Assembly (NCBI RefSeq): GCF_025699295.1
Contig: NZ_JAILWB010000009.1
Coordinates: forward strand, 124,001 to 188,000
From: Hydrogenophaga sp.
GTDB lineage: Bacteria > Pseudomonadota > Gammaproteobacteria > Burkholderiales > Burkholderiaceae_C
Direction of reading: 5' to 3'
DNA: 64,000 nucleotides
Within the stretch, counting starts at the first letter, position 1, and each line of letters opens with the position of its first letter. The position numbers were made by a program, and so were the translations under genes. This document shows positions 1-8,935 of the stretch, piece by piece. The notes under the pieces were generated by a model. That model was not told the origin of the DNA, ran no database searches, and was given only the letters and a program-made list of their open reading frames with translations.

Positions 1-1379
1 AGGTCGAGGCCATCGAACGCCCCGCGCGCGGCACCAGCGTGATCCTGCACCTGCGCGACGACGCCAGCCAGTACCTCGACCGCTGGAAGCTCAAGTCCAT
101 CATCGGCCGCTATTCCGACCACATCAGCCTGCCCATCCTGATGCAGAAGGAGGAGTGGGACGCCGAGAAGAGTGAGCAGGTGCTCAAGGACGAATGGGAG
201 GCGGTGAACTCGGCCAACGCCCTGTGGGCGCGCAGCAAGAAGGACGTGAGCGACGAGCAGTACACCGAGTTCTACAAGAACCTGAGCTACGACATGGAGG
301 CCCCGCTGACCTGGAGCCACAACCGTGTCGAGGGCAGCACCGAGTACACGCAGTTGCTCTACATCCCGGCCAAGGCGCCGCACGACCTCTGGAACCGCGA
401 CCGCAAGGCCGGCATCAAGCTCTACGTCAAGCGCGTCTTCATCATGGACGAGGCCGAGGCGCTGATGCCCTCGTACCTGCGCTGGGTCAAGGGCGTGGTC
501 GACTCGGCCGACCTGCCGCTCAACGTAAGCCGCGAGCTGCTGCAGGAAAGCCGCGACGTGAAGGCGATCCGCGAGGGCAACACCCGCCGCGTGCTGGCCA
601 TGCTGGACGACTTGAGCAAGGACGGCGACAGGTACACGAAGTTCTACGCCGAATTCGGGGCCGTGCTCAAGGAAGGCCTGGGCGAGGACTTCGCCAACCG
701 CGACAAGATCGCGAAGCTGCTGCGCTTTGCCAGCACGCAGGCCACCGACCTCACGTCACTGGCCGACTACAAGACGCGCATGAAGGAAGGCCAGCAGGCC
801 ATCTACTACATCACCGCCGACAACCGCGCCGCGGCGCAGAACAGCCCGCAGCTCGAGGTGTTCCGCAAGAAGGGCATCGAGGTGCTGCTGATGACGGACC
901 GCGTGGACGAGTGGGCGCTGTCCTTCCTCACCGAGTTCGACGGCACCCCGCTGCAGAGCGTGGCCAAGGGCGCGGTGGACCTGGGCTCGCTGCAGGACGA
1001 GGAGGAGAAGAAGGCCGCCGAAGCCGCCGCCGAAACCTTCAAGCCGGTGCTGGAGCGCCTGAAGGAAAGCCTCAAGGACAAGGCCAAGGACGTGCGCGTC
1101 ACCTCGCGCCTGGTCGACTCGCCGGCCTGCCTGGTGGTCGAGGACGGCGACTACTCCACGCAGCTGGCCCGCATGCTCAAGCAGGCCGGCCAGCCCGCGC
1201 CCGAGGTGCGCCCCATTCTGGAGGTGAACGCGGAGCACGCGCTGGTGAAGAAGCTCGACGGCAGCGCGCATTTCGACGACCTGGCCCACATCCTGTTCGA
1301 CCAGGCACTGCTGGCCGAAGGCGGCCTGCCCGAGGACCCGGCGGCCTACGTGAAAAGGGTCAACGCGCTGCTGATTTGA
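1..1379 (+). CDS. htpG: Chaperone protein HtpG (Hsp90), 3' part only
   Basis: ATP-dependent cytosolic Hsp90 chaperone that remodels client proteins. The reading frame is open from the first base, with codons starting at position 3, so the N-terminal ATPase domain is cut off by the window edge. About 458 residues remain, against roughly 620-640 for the full family. The visible part starts at the end of the N-domain ([11 protein letters not shown]) and continues through the middle domain, with the Hsp90 block [14 protein letters not shown] and the following DVKAIR, into the C-terminal dimerisation domain. The gene ends at TGA 1377-1379 and is followed by a GC-rich hairpin. The family assignment is secure; only the 5' part is missing. 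Confidence 0.97.
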   Translation, partial: VEAIERPARGTSVILHLRDDASQYLDRWKLKSIIGRYSDHISLPILMQKEEWDAEKSEQVLKDEWEAVNSANALWARSKKDVSDEQYTEFYKNLSYDMEAPLTWSHNRVEGSTEYTQLLYIPAKAPHDLWNRDRKAGIKLYVKRVFIMDEAEALMPSYLRWVKGVVDSADLPLNVSRELLQESRDVKAIREGNTRRVLAMLDDLSKDGDRYTKFYAEFGAVLKEGLGEDFANRDKIAKLLRFASTQATDLTSLADYKTRMKEGQQAIYYITADNRAAAQNSPQLEVFRKKGIEVLLMTDRVDEWALSFLTEFDGTPLQSVAKGAVDLGSLQDEEEKKAAEAAAETFKPVLERLKESLKDKAKDVRVTSRLVDSPACLVVEDGDYSTQLARMLKQAGQPAPEVRPILEVNAEHALVKKLDGSAHFDDLAHILFDQALLAEGGLPEDPAAYVKRVNALLI

Positions 1380-1390
1380 CAGCGAACCCG

Positions 1391-1414
1391 ACCGCCCGGC
1401 CGCCCCCGGGCGGT
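1391..1414 (+). terminator. Terminator-like hairpin after htpG
   Basis: A perfect 9-bp stem, ACCGCCCGG (1391-1399) with CCGGGCGGT (1406-1414), and a 6-nt loop, starting 12 bases after the htpG stop. There is no long U-tract, so it may be a weak intrinsic terminator or a 3' stabilising hairpin. Confidence 0.5.
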
Positions 1415-1418
1415 TGAC

Positions 1419-1424
1419 TACACT
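1419..1424 (+). promoter_or_regulatory. Candidate -10 element of the phc-like operon
   Basis: TACACT lies directly after the htpG hairpin. Similar TACACT/TACAGT hexamers sit before other operons here, such as 8867-8872. No convincing -35 box is visible. If it is used, the TTG at 1414 lies upstream of the transcript and the GTG at 1495 is the better start for the next gene. Confidence 0.35.
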
Positions 1425-1494
1425 CTGGGCCGGGGAGTCCATCCAGGGTCAGTGCACCGCACCTGACCCATCCATCCGATTCACCGGCCACAAC

Positions 1495-2901
1495 GTGTAC
1501 CTACAGCGCCCCTTCGATCACGTCGTCACCTTCCGCAACAGCCAGGGCGAAAGTGCGCGTGGCACCCTGACGAGCCTGCAGCGCCGCTCGCTGGTGATGG
1601 AGATCTACAACCCCTACTCCATTGTTCAGGTCAGCGAGGTGCTCAACGAGCTGACGATCCGTTCGGGCGATCAGATCATCTACCAGGGCAAGGCGGTGGT
1701 GGTCAGCCTGCTCAACACAGGCCTCATGGCGGTGGTGTCGGTGGCATTGATCGACGAGTGGTCGGACCTCAATGCCATTCGCGGCGATATCCGCCAGGTG
1801 CACGACGAGGCGGAGCGCTTCGTGGCCAACTGGGAGTCGCGCTTCAGGATCAAGCAGAGCTACCAGGTTTCGATCAGCGAATTCCGGGCCTTTCTGGCCG
1901 AAACCGCACGCTGGACCGACCAGGCCGACATGTCTTCCGTACTGCCCCGCGAGGCCGATGGGCGCATCCGCTCTGACGTGTTCGACGAGTTGGCCGGACC
2001 CATCATGAAGAAGGGCGCCGAATACTTCGTCTGGCTCGAAGACGAGGGCTCGCGCGTTCCCGAGGAGGATTCCGTCGCGCACCGGAACTTCGCGCAGACG
2101 GCGCTCCATCCGCTGATGCTGCGCGCGCCATTCGTCTACCGCACCTTCGCCAAGCCGCTCGGATACGCGGGCGACTACGAAATGGTCAACCAGATCCTGG
2201 CCGACCCGAGGCAGGGCAACAGCACCTATTTCCAGATCATCAACGCCTTTTTCCTGAAAGCCGCCGTGGCGCAGGCGCACCGCAACCGCATCGACATCCT
2301 CGTGGACTATCTCGGGCGCGCGGCCGCGGTCGCGAAACAGGAGGGGCGCAAGGTCAGGGTGCTGAACGTCGCGTGCGGGCCGGCGGTGGAGATTCAGCGC
2401 TTCATCGAATCGGACCCCAACGCCGACAGCCTGGAGTTCACCTTGCTGGACTTCAGCGAGCCCACGCTGGAGTACACCCGTGGCTGCATCGATCGCGCAG
2501 CCCAGCGCGGTGGCCGCGCGGTGGCGGTCGAGTACGTGCACGAATCGGTGCACCAGTTGCTCAAGCGCGCCTCCAAGCGCGAGGACAGCCTGAACAGCAG
2601 CGTCTTCGATTTCGTTTACTGCGCCGGCTTGTTCGACTACCTGACGGACAAGGTCTGCTCCCGCCTGCTGGACTACTTCGTCGTGCGTACCCGCCCGGGT
2701 GGCTCGGTGATGGTCACCAACGTGCACTCGGCCAATCCACAGAAAAACGTGATGGAGCATCTGCTGGAGTGGCACCTCATCTACCGCGACGAAGCGGGCT
2801 TGCAGGCCGTACTTCCCGAGCCCCGTGTGGACACACGCATCTTCACCGACGAAACGGGTGTCAATGTGTTCGCGGAGTTCCGCGTGCCTGAAGCTCCCTG
2901 A
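1495..2901 (+). CDS. phcB: PhcB-like SAM-dependent methyltransferase (quorum-signal synthase)
   Basis: About 468 residues. The N-terminal ~110 residues form a beta-rich PilZ-like region. The C-terminal half is a class I SAM methyltransferase with the motif I segment VLNVACGPAVEI near residue 285 and an acidic strand end LLDFSEPT about 30 residues later. In Ralstonia, PhcB makes the 3-hydroxy fatty acid methyl ester signal by methylating a 3-hydroxyacyl precursor. The assignment rests on this fold plus the following kinase, hybrid and receiver genes in the exact phcBSRQ order. The start is uncertain: TTG 1414 overlaps the htpG hairpin, and GTG 1495 lacks a clear ribosome site. The stop is 13 bases before the kinase start. 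The signal molecule itself is inferred, not visible. Confidence 0.75.
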   Translation: MYLQRPFDHVVTFRNSQGESARGTLTSLQRRSLVMEIYNPYSIVQVSEVLNELTIRSGDQIIYQGKAVVVSLLNTGLMAVVSVALIDEWSDLNAIRGDIRQVHDEAERFVANWESRFRIKQSYQVSISEFRAFLAETARWTDQADMSSVLPREADGRIRSDVFDELAGPIMKKGAEYFVWLEDEGSRVPEEDSVAHRNFAQTALHPLMLRAPFVYRTFAKPLGYAGDYEMVNQILADPRQGNSTYFQIINAFFLKAAVAQAHRNRIDILVDYLGRAAAVAKQEGRKVRVLNVACGPAVEIQRFIESDPNADSLEFTLLDFSEPTLEYTRGCIDRAAQRGGRAVAVEYVHESVHQLLKRASKREDSLNSSVFDFVYCAGLFDYLTDKVCSRLLDYFVVRTRPGGSVMVTNVHSANPQKNVMEHLLEWHLIYRDEAGLQAVLPEPRVDTRIFTDETGVNVFAEFRVPEAP

Positions 2902-2914
2902 GGCCGCGCCGAGA

Positions 2915-4249
2915 ATGAAGAATCCACCCCCCCTGTCTCCCTACCACCTGGAACTCAGCGAGTTCAGGCTGGCCTACAGCAAGGCGGGTTCGATCGTCTC
3001 GATCGTGCTGGTGCTGATGGGTCTCGGGCTGGACTACACGCTGTACCGCGATGCGTTCACTACGCTGGCGCCCGCGCGCTTCCTGGTCGCAGGGCTCACG
3101 CTCGTCATCCTCTGGATGCTGCATTCGCCGCGTGGGCTGCGCTGGGTGCGTCCGCTCACCTTGCTGTGGCTGGCGTTGCCGCAGATCATGATCGCCTGGA
3201 TGATCTGGGCAACGGACGGGGTTGGATCGATCTACTTTGTCGGCCTGCACCTGGCCCTTTACGCGACCGGCATCATCCTGCCCATCGCCTTCCTCGAAAG
3301 CCTGACCTTCGGCCTGTTCACTTACGCGCTCTACGCCATTGCATGCTATCTCCATCCGGATGGACTGCAGGCCTTCAGCCAGTTCGCGGGCATCTCGCTG
3401 TTCATCCTCTTCTCGGCCACCATCAGCTCGTTCTGCACCTATTTCAACGAGCGGGGGCGCTACAACATGTTCGCGCTGCAAAGGCAGGTGTCTGAACAGA
3501 ATGCGTCGCTCAAGGAAATCAACGCCACACTGTCCGAAGTCAAGGGCCAGCTGCTGCAGCGCGAGAAGATGGCCGCCATCGGCACGCTGTCGGCGGGCCT
3601 GCTGCACGAGCTCAACAACCCCGTGAACTACAGCCTGATGGCGATCAACATGGGCCTGACCTCGCCGGCGACGGAATCGGATGCCATGCTCAAGGAGAGC
3701 CTGGTGGATGCGCGCGAGGGCATGCAGCGCATCCAGAACATCGTGACCGACCTCAAGACCTTCGCCTACCAGAAGCCTGGCCAGGAGGGCCTTCGCCTCT
3801 TCCTGCTGGAGAACGCCGTGCGTTCGGCCCTGCGGCTGGCCGGTCATGAACTCAAGGGCATCGAGGTCGAGGTCGACATGCCGCAGGACACGCACGTGAT
3901 GGGTGACGAACCCGCCATCATCGGCGTCCTGATCAACCTGTTCAGCAACGCCGCGCACGCCATACAGGCGGCCCAGCGCGACAAGCCCCGCATCGAGGTG
4001 CGGCTGGCGCCCTGCGCGCAGCGCCTGTGCGTTTCGGTGCGGGACAACGGCATGGGCATCGCGCCGGAGAACATGGAGCGCGTGTTCGAGCCCTTCTTCA
4101 CCACGCGCGACGTCGGCGCCGGCCTGGGACTGGGCCTGAGCGTGAGCTACGGCATCGTGCAGCGGCATGGTGGCACCCTGGCCGTGGAGAGCGAGCCGGG
4201 CAGCTGGACCGAATTCACCTTTGATCTTCCGAGGCCCTCACCATCATGA
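2915..4249 (+). CDS. phcS: PhcS-like membrane sensor histidine kinase
   Basis: A 444-residue inner-membrane kinase. About six hydrophobic segments fill residues ~20-190, with short loops and no large periplasmic domain, which suits sensing of a lipophilic signal within the membrane. A short coiled coil leads to the H-box LLHELNNP with His231 as phospho-acceptor, then the N-box NLFSNAAHAI, the G1 box DNGMGI and the G2 box GAGLGLGL. The frame is open upstream to 2825, but ATG 2915 avoids a 77-base overlap with the methyltransferase gene. The stop overlaps the next start as ATGA (4246-4249), implying translational coupling. In Ralstonia the orthologous kinase detects the methyl ester and passes phosphate to the PhcR/PhcQ regulators. 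Confidence 0.8.
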   Translation: MKNPPPLSPYHLELSEFRLAYSKAGSIVSIVLVLMGLGLDYTLYRDAFTTLAPARFLVAGLTLVILWMLHSPRGLRWVRPLTLLWLALPQIMIAWMIWATDGVGSIYFVGLHLALYATGIILPIAFLESLTFGLFTYALYAIACYLHPDGLQAFSQFAGISLFILFSATISSFCTYFNERGRYNMFALQRQVSEQNASLKEINATLSEVKGQLLQREKMAAIGTLSAGLLHELNNPVNYSLMAINMGLTSPATESDAMLKESLVDAREGMQRIQNIVTDLKTFAYQKPGQEGLRLFLLENAVRSALRLAGHELKGIEVEVDMPQDTHVMGDEPAIIGVLINLFSNAAHAIQAAQRDKPRIEVRLAPCAQRLCVSVRDNGMGIAPENMERVFEPFFTTRDVGAGLGLGLSVSYGIVQRHGGTLAVESEPGSWTEFTFDLPRPSPS

Positions 4250-5427
4250 AACCCGAATCGAGCGGTGTGACGCATGGCCCGCTGGGTGCCCATGCGATCC
4301 TGATGGTGGACGACGAGCCGCAGGCCTGCAAGTGGTTTGCCCGGCTCTATGGCGACGAGTTCGTGGTGCTCACGGCCCAGAGCGTGGACGAGGCGCTGGC
4401 GTTGCTCGCGCAGCGCGGCAACGAGGTGGCCGTGTTGCTGACGGACTACGCCATGCCCCAGCGCGACGGCGTGGCCCTGCTCGGCGAGGTGCGCAAGGCG
4501 TATCCGCACGTGGCTCGCCTGCTGGTCTCGGCCTACGCGGACAAGGATGTGGCCATGTCGGCCGTCAACCAGGGCCAGGTCGAGAAGATCCTGGAGAAGC
4601 CGCTGGACGAGGCGCTCACGCGCCAGGCACTGCGCGAGGCGCTTGCTGCCAGCCAGGAGCGCGCGCGCAATCGTGCCCTGCTGGAGCGGCGCGCGGCCAC
4701 CCTGCGTGAAACGCTGGGCTTTCTGGCCCACGAAGTCACCACCCCGCTGGCCACGGTGCAGGGCTATCTCTCGGCCATGCGCGAGCGCCACCGCGACGCG
4801 TCGGCGGACGGCAGCGGCGACGCGCGCATTCAGGAGCAGAAGCCGGGCGAGGTGTTGTTCATGATCGAGGCGGCGCAGCGCCGCGCCGCGTACGCGCAGT
4901 CGCTGGTGTCGACCTTCGTGCAGACCGCGCGCGACGCCTACCAGCCGGACTCATCCCCCACCCTGCGCGCCAGCCAGCTGGTGCAGGCCGTGCGCGAGGA
5001 GTTCCCGTTCGACAACGACGAGGCGCGCTGGCTCACCAGCGACGTCACCGCCGACTTCGAGCTGCCCGGCCGGCGCGACCTGCTCTACCTCGTGCTGTGC
5101 ACGCTGGTCAAGAATGCCCTGCTGGCCCTTCGCCCCGATCCACCCCGGCGGCCCAGCGTGCACATCGGCCTGGGGCGCGAGTCACCCACCCCCGGCGTGC
5201 CCGAGCAGGCGGTCATCCATGTGAGCGACAACGGGCCCGGCATACCACCCGACGTGCTCAAGCGCCTCACCTTCGAGCCCACGACCACCCGGGCCAAGGC
5301 CGGCGGCAGCGGCATGGGCCTGATCTTCTGCCGGCGCGTGATGACCTCGCTGGGGGGATCCATCCTGGTGCGCTCCGAAGCCGGCCGCGGCGCCACCATC
5401 TCGCTTTATTTCCCCTCCGCCCGATAA
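4246..5427 (+). CDS. phcR: PhcR-like receiver-histidine kinase hybrid
   Basis: 393 residues with an unusual order: receiver first (ILMVDDEP, phospho-acceptor Asp67 in LLTDYAMP), then a histidine kinase core (His162 in FLAHEVTTPL, N-box LVKNALLAL, DNGPGI, GSGMGLIF) instead of a DNA-binding output domain. This receiver-plus-kinase layout is the hallmark of PhcR. There is no transmembrane segment, so it is cytoplasmic. The start is fixed by the ATGA overlap with the upstream kinase. It probably takes phosphate from the PhcS-like kinase and controls a PhcA-type LysR regulator encoded elsewhere; no phcA candidate is in this window. Confidence 0.8.
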   Translation: MKPESSGVTHGPLGAHAILMVDDEPQACKWFARLYGDEFVVLTAQSVDEALALLAQRGNEVAVLLTDYAMPQRDGVALLGEVRKAYPHVARLLVSAYADKDVAMSAVNQGQVEKILEKPLDEALTRQALREALAASQERARNRALLERRAATLRETLGFLAHEVTTPLATVQGYLSAMRERHRDASADGSGDARIQEQKPGEVLFMIEAAQRRAAYAQSLVSTFVQTARDAYQPDSSPTLRASQLVQAVREEFPFDNDEARWLTSDVTADFELPGRRDLLYLVLCTLVKNALLALRPDPPRRPSVHIGLGRESPTPGVPEQAVIHVSDNGPGIPPDVLKRLTFEPTTTRAKAGGSGMGLIFCRRVMTSLGGSILVRSEAGRGATISLYFPSAR

Positions 5428-5454
5428 ACCAAGAACATCTGATCAGGAGAAGCC

Positions 5455-6411
5455 GTGAAGCCCGTGAAAATTCTGTACGTCGACGACGAAGCCATGGCCC
5501 TGAAGTACTTCGAACGCCTGGTCAGCCCGATGGCGCCCGTGCTCACGGCCGGTTCGGTGGAGGAGGGCCGCAAGGTGCTGGCCGAACACGGCGCGGAAGT
5601 GGCCGTGCTGGTGTGCGACCAGCGCATGCCGGGCGCGCACGGCAACGAGTTGCTGCGGCACGCGCGCGACTACTACCCCGGCATCGTGCGCATGTTGACC
5701 ACTGCCTACTCCGAACTGGGCGAGGCGATCGAAGCGATCAACACCGGCGAGATCTACCGCTACATCAACAAGCCCTGGGAGCTGGAGAGCCTGCGTGCGG
5801 ACCTGAAGAACGCACTGGAACTGGCCGAACTGCGCGGCGAGCGCGACGGTCTGATGCGCGACAAGCTGATGGCCCAGCAGAGCCAGCTGCTGGCCAACCG
5901 GCTGGCCGGCCTGGTGGTGGTGGGCGCAGCCGTCCATGGCGAGGGCCATGAGCAGGCGCTGTACCGTTTTGCCCAGGCCGCGCAACTGCCCGGCTGCGCC
6001 GAACCCGCCGTGGACTGGCACCAATGGGAGCACGCCGACCTGATGCAGGCCGAGGCGCAGCGCGGCGTGGCCGTTGCCGCGCATCTGCGCCACTGGTTGC
6101 GCGAGTTCGGGCCCCGGCGCGAGGGCGCCGGAGCGCTGGCCGTGCTGGCCCAGATCACCGGATCCGAGCTGCAGGGTGACCGCGTCCGGCTCACCGACGG
6201 TGCGCTGCTGACCGCGCTGCTGGGTGCGAAAGCGGGTGAAAGCCCCGGTGCCGATCAATGTGCCTGGCTGGCCTGGCTGCTCTGGCAGGGTGGCCAGGCC
6301 CAGGCAGAGGCGGCGGACGGCGCCTGGACCGTGCGGGCCGCCCCCGCGGTCACCTTGCGGCCGGACTGGCTGGCCGACGCCATCGAGCGCGTCGGCAAGG
6401 CTCTGGCCTGA
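5455..6411 (+). CDS. phcQ: PhcQ-like response regulator
   Basis: 318 residues. The N-terminal receiver (ILYVDDEA, Asp55 in LVCDQRMPG, switch region MLTTAY, Lys in YINKPW) is followed by a helical linker and an ~190-residue C-terminal region that matches no DNA-binding domain I recognise. The GTG start at 5455 has AGGAG about 8 bases upstream; a second GTG two codons later is possible. It lies 27 bases after the hybrid kinase gene in the same operon. In Ralstonia, PhcQ is the fourth member of the phcBSRQ operon and takes part in signal-dependent regulation. The C-terminal region is less conserved, so this is the least secure of the four assignments. Confidence 0.7.
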   Translation: MKPVKILYVDDEAMALKYFERLVSPMAPVLTAGSVEEGRKVLAEHGAEVAVLVCDQRMPGAHGNELLRHARDYYPGIVRMLTTAYSELGEAIEAINTGEIYRYINKPWELESLRADLKNALELAELRGERDGLMRDKLMAQQSQLLANRLAGLVVVGAAVHGEGHEQALYRFAQAAQLPGCAEPAVDWHQWEHADLMQAEAQRGVAVAAHLRHWLREFGPRREGAGALAVLAQITGSELQGDRVRLTDGALLTALLGAKAGESPGADQCAWLAWLLWQGGQAQAEAADGAWTVRAAPAVTLRPDWLADAIERVGKALA

Positions 6412-6511
6412 GCCGGATCGCCCGGTCTGCGTGAAACAGTGCGCAAGGGATGGGCACTTTCGGGCCGGTGAGCGCTCACAATAGGCTTCTGCTTCACATC
6501 CGGACCCGACC

Positions 6512-6865
6512 ATGACCTCCGCCGCCATCTCTTCATCGAGCCGTTTTGCACGCGGCGCACAGGCTGCCCTGCTGGTGGCGGTGGCCACCCTGTTCGCGGG
6601 TTGCTCGTCCGTGGGGGTGGGCGTGGGTGTCGGCCTTCCCATCGGGCCTTTCTCCATCGGCGTGGGCGTGGGCTCGGGCGGCGTGAACGCCGGCGTGAGC
6701 ACCGGTGTCGGCCCCGTGGGGGTGGGCGTGGGCGTGAACCAGCGTGGCCAGGTCAGCGCCGGGGCCGGTGTGGGCGCGAGCACCAGCGTGGGCAGCGGCA
6801 ACGCACGCGTCGGTGTCGGCGTGGGCACGAGCACCGTGATCCACGATCCTCACGAGCGCAACTGA
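6512..6865 (+). CDS. Val/Gly-repeat lipoprotein
   Basis: 117 residues. A signal peptide ends in a lipobox (LFAGC, Cys about residue 31), so the mature protein is probably lipid-anchored. The remainder is almost entirely alternating Gly-Val/Ser-Val repeats (runs such as VGVGVGVG) in four or five imperfect blocks, ending in a short polar tail (HDPHERN). Alternating small and beta-branched residues suggest a beta-strand-rich or flexible surface peptide. No enzymatic motif is present and the function is unknown. It is convergent with ohr, with a terminator between them. Confidence 0.7.
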   Translation: MTSAAISSSSRFARGAQAALLVAVATLFAGCSSVGVGVGVGLPIGPFSIGVGVGSGGVNAGVSTGVGPVGVGVGVNQRGQVSAGAGVGASTSVGSGNARVGVGVGTSTVIHDPHERN

Positions 6866-6890
6866 CGGGAACCACACGCCCCGCCACAAA

Positions 6891-6927
6891 AGAAAAAGGC
6901 CCCATCGGCGCGAGCCGGTGGGGCCTT
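6891..6927 (-). terminator. Intrinsic terminator between the lipoprotein gene and ohr
   Basis: Stem GGCCCCATCGGC (6898-6909) pairs with GCCGGTGGGGCC (6914-6925) around GCGA with one wobble pair. An A-rich run on the left becomes a U-tract when read on the minus strand, so it mainly ends ohr transcription. The convergent lipoprotein gene may also use it. Confidence 0.85.
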
Positions 6928-6943
6928 CCTGCGTGCGCCGGGT

Positions 6944-7372
6944 TTACTTCAGCGTGATCGTCACGTCGATGTTGCCGCGCGTGGCATTGGAGTACGGGCA
7001 CACCTGGTGGGCTGCGTCCAGCAGGCCCTGTGCGACGGCGCGGTCCATGCCGGGCAGGCTCACGGCCAGGCGCGCGGCGATGCCGAAGCCCGCCGGGATC
7101 GGGCCGATGTCGACCTCGGCGTCGATCGATGCATCGGCTGGCACGGGCACCTTCTTCATGCCGGCCACGTGCTTGAGCGCGCCCATGAAGCAGGCAGAGT
7201 AGCCGGCGGCGAACAGCTGCTCGGGGTTGGTGGCGTTGCCGGCACCGCCCATGGCCTTGGGCGGGCTCAGCTTCACGTCGAGCAGACCATCGTCGCTGCG
7301 CGAGGTGCCTTCGCGGCCGCCGGTGGTGTGGGCGCGGGCAGTGTAGACAACTTTGTCAAGAGAAGTGGGCAT
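6944..7372 (-). CDS. ohr: Organic hydroperoxide resistance protein Ohr
   Basis: A 142-residue OsmC/Ohr-fold thiol peroxidase that reduces organic and fatty-acid hydroperoxides, using lipoylated proteins as reductant. The two catalytic cysteines are present: Cys61 (GYSACFMGA) and Cys125 ([13 protein letters not shown]). The conserved [13 protein letters not shown] and NPEQ contexts are typical of Ohr rather than OsmC. The length is typical. The gene follows the MarR-type ohrR on the same strand, 58 bases downstream, an arrangement seen in many proteobacteria, and ends at a strong terminator. Confidence 0.95.
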   Translation of the reverse strand: MPTSLDKVVYTARAHTTGGREGTSRSDDGLLDVKLSPPKAMGGAGNATNPEQLFAAGYSACFMGALKHVAGMKKVPVPADASIDAEVDIGPIPAGFGIAARLAVSLPGMDRAVAQGLLDAAHQVCPYSNATRGNIDVTITLK

Positions 7373-7430
7373 GGTGGGCTCCTTGGGTTGAACGCTTCTG
7401 AAAAGCGGGGGTGGTGGTTGGGGAAACGGT

Positions 7431-7880
7431 TCAGGCGCTGAGACGGTCGCGCAGCGCCTGGACCTGCTGCGTCAGCGCCAGCGCTTCTGACACGCCGCAC
7501 TGGGTCGCCTGCAGCACGCAGCCGGGGATGCGTGCCGCACGCGTCTTGAGCCGGCGGCCCGCGGCGGTGAGGCGGATCAGCACGCGGCGTTCATCCTGCA
7601 CGTCGCGCAGGCGCGTCACGAGCCCGGCGGCTTCGAGCCGCTTGAGCAAAGGGGTGAGGGTGCCCGAGTCCAGGTGCAGGCGCTCGCCGAGTTCGGAGAC
7701 TGTGGCGCCGTCGCGCTCCCAGAGCGCCAGCATGGCCAGGTACTGCGGGTAGGTCAGGCCGATCTCGTCGAGCAGGGGCTTGTACAGCTTGGTCATGGCC
7801 AGCGAGGCCGAGTACAGCGCGAAACAGAGCTGGTGGTCCAGCCGCAGGGCCTGATCGCTGGAGATGTGTGGCGTGTTCAT
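7431..7880 (-). CDS. ohrR: OhrR, MarR-family organic-peroxide sensor repressor
   Basis: 149 residues with a MarR winged-helix core ([40 protein letters not shown]) and the conserved N-terminal redox Cys19 in the LCFALYSAS context that defines OhrR. Oxidation of this cysteine releases DNA and derepresses ohr. Further cysteines near the C-terminus (Cys122 and Cys128 area) would fit a two-Cys subtype. A palindromic AT-rich site lies just upstream of its start, consistent with autoregulation. Confidence 0.93.
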   Translation of the reverse strand: MNTPHISSDQALRLDHQLCFALYSASLAMTKLYKPLLDEIGLTYPQYLAMLALWERDGATVSELGERLHLDSGTLTPLLKRLEAAGLVTRLRDVQDERRVLIRLTAAGRRLKTRAARIPGCVLQATQCGVSEALALTQQVQALRDRLSA

Positions 7881-7899
7881 GGGTTGTTAATGTAGCTGC

Positions 7900-7925
7900 C
7901 AATTAAATTGTGTGCAATTAAAATG
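7900..7925. promoter_or_regulatory. OhrR operator candidate
   Basis: CAATTAAATTG (7900-7910) is a perfect dyad around a central A, followed by a near copy CAATTAAAATG (7915-7925). The AT-rich patch, in an otherwise GC-rich region, lies 20-45 bases upstream of the ohrR ATG and resembles known OhrR boxes built from CAATT/AATTG half-sites. Confidence 0.65.
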
Positions 7926-7970
7926 CGAACAACCATGATGAGAAAACGGGCATCCGCTTCCCGGCCGGGG

Positions 7971-8832
<862 letters not shown>

Positions 8833-8866
8833 TCAAACATCACACCGCCCGGGCAGGCCGCTGCCC

Positions 8867-8872
8867 TACACT
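8867..8872 (+). promoter_or_regulatory. Candidate -10 element for the orphan kinase
   Basis: TACACT, 64 bases before the GTG start and 35 bases after the dyad at 8814-8832. The -35 region is not recognisable. Confidence 0.3.
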
Positions 8873-8935
8873 GCGCCCAGCGGTGCCCTGGCCAGGGCAC
8901 TTTCTCTGTCCGCAGCCCGCGTAGGAAACAACCTC

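Noticed and set aside
1414..1494. N-terminal extension of the PhcB-like protein from TTG 1414
   Set aside because: The TTG overlaps the htpG hairpin and lies upstream of the -10 candidate; kept only as an alternative.
1501..2775. 424-residue reading frame antisense to the PhcB-like gene
   Set aside because: Composition is His/Val/Leu-rich typical of the complement of a GC-rich gene, with no domain or ribosome site. The same holds for the long antisense frames over 2861-4168, 5443-6834, 17428-18909, 22506-24095, 26442-28013, 39791-42082, 45413-47224, 58209-60014 and 60860-63715.
6600..6840. Tandem DNA repeat or CRISPR-like array
   Set aside because: The periodic gtgggcgtgg pattern is the codon pattern of the Val-Gly protein repeats; units are irregular and there are no spacers.
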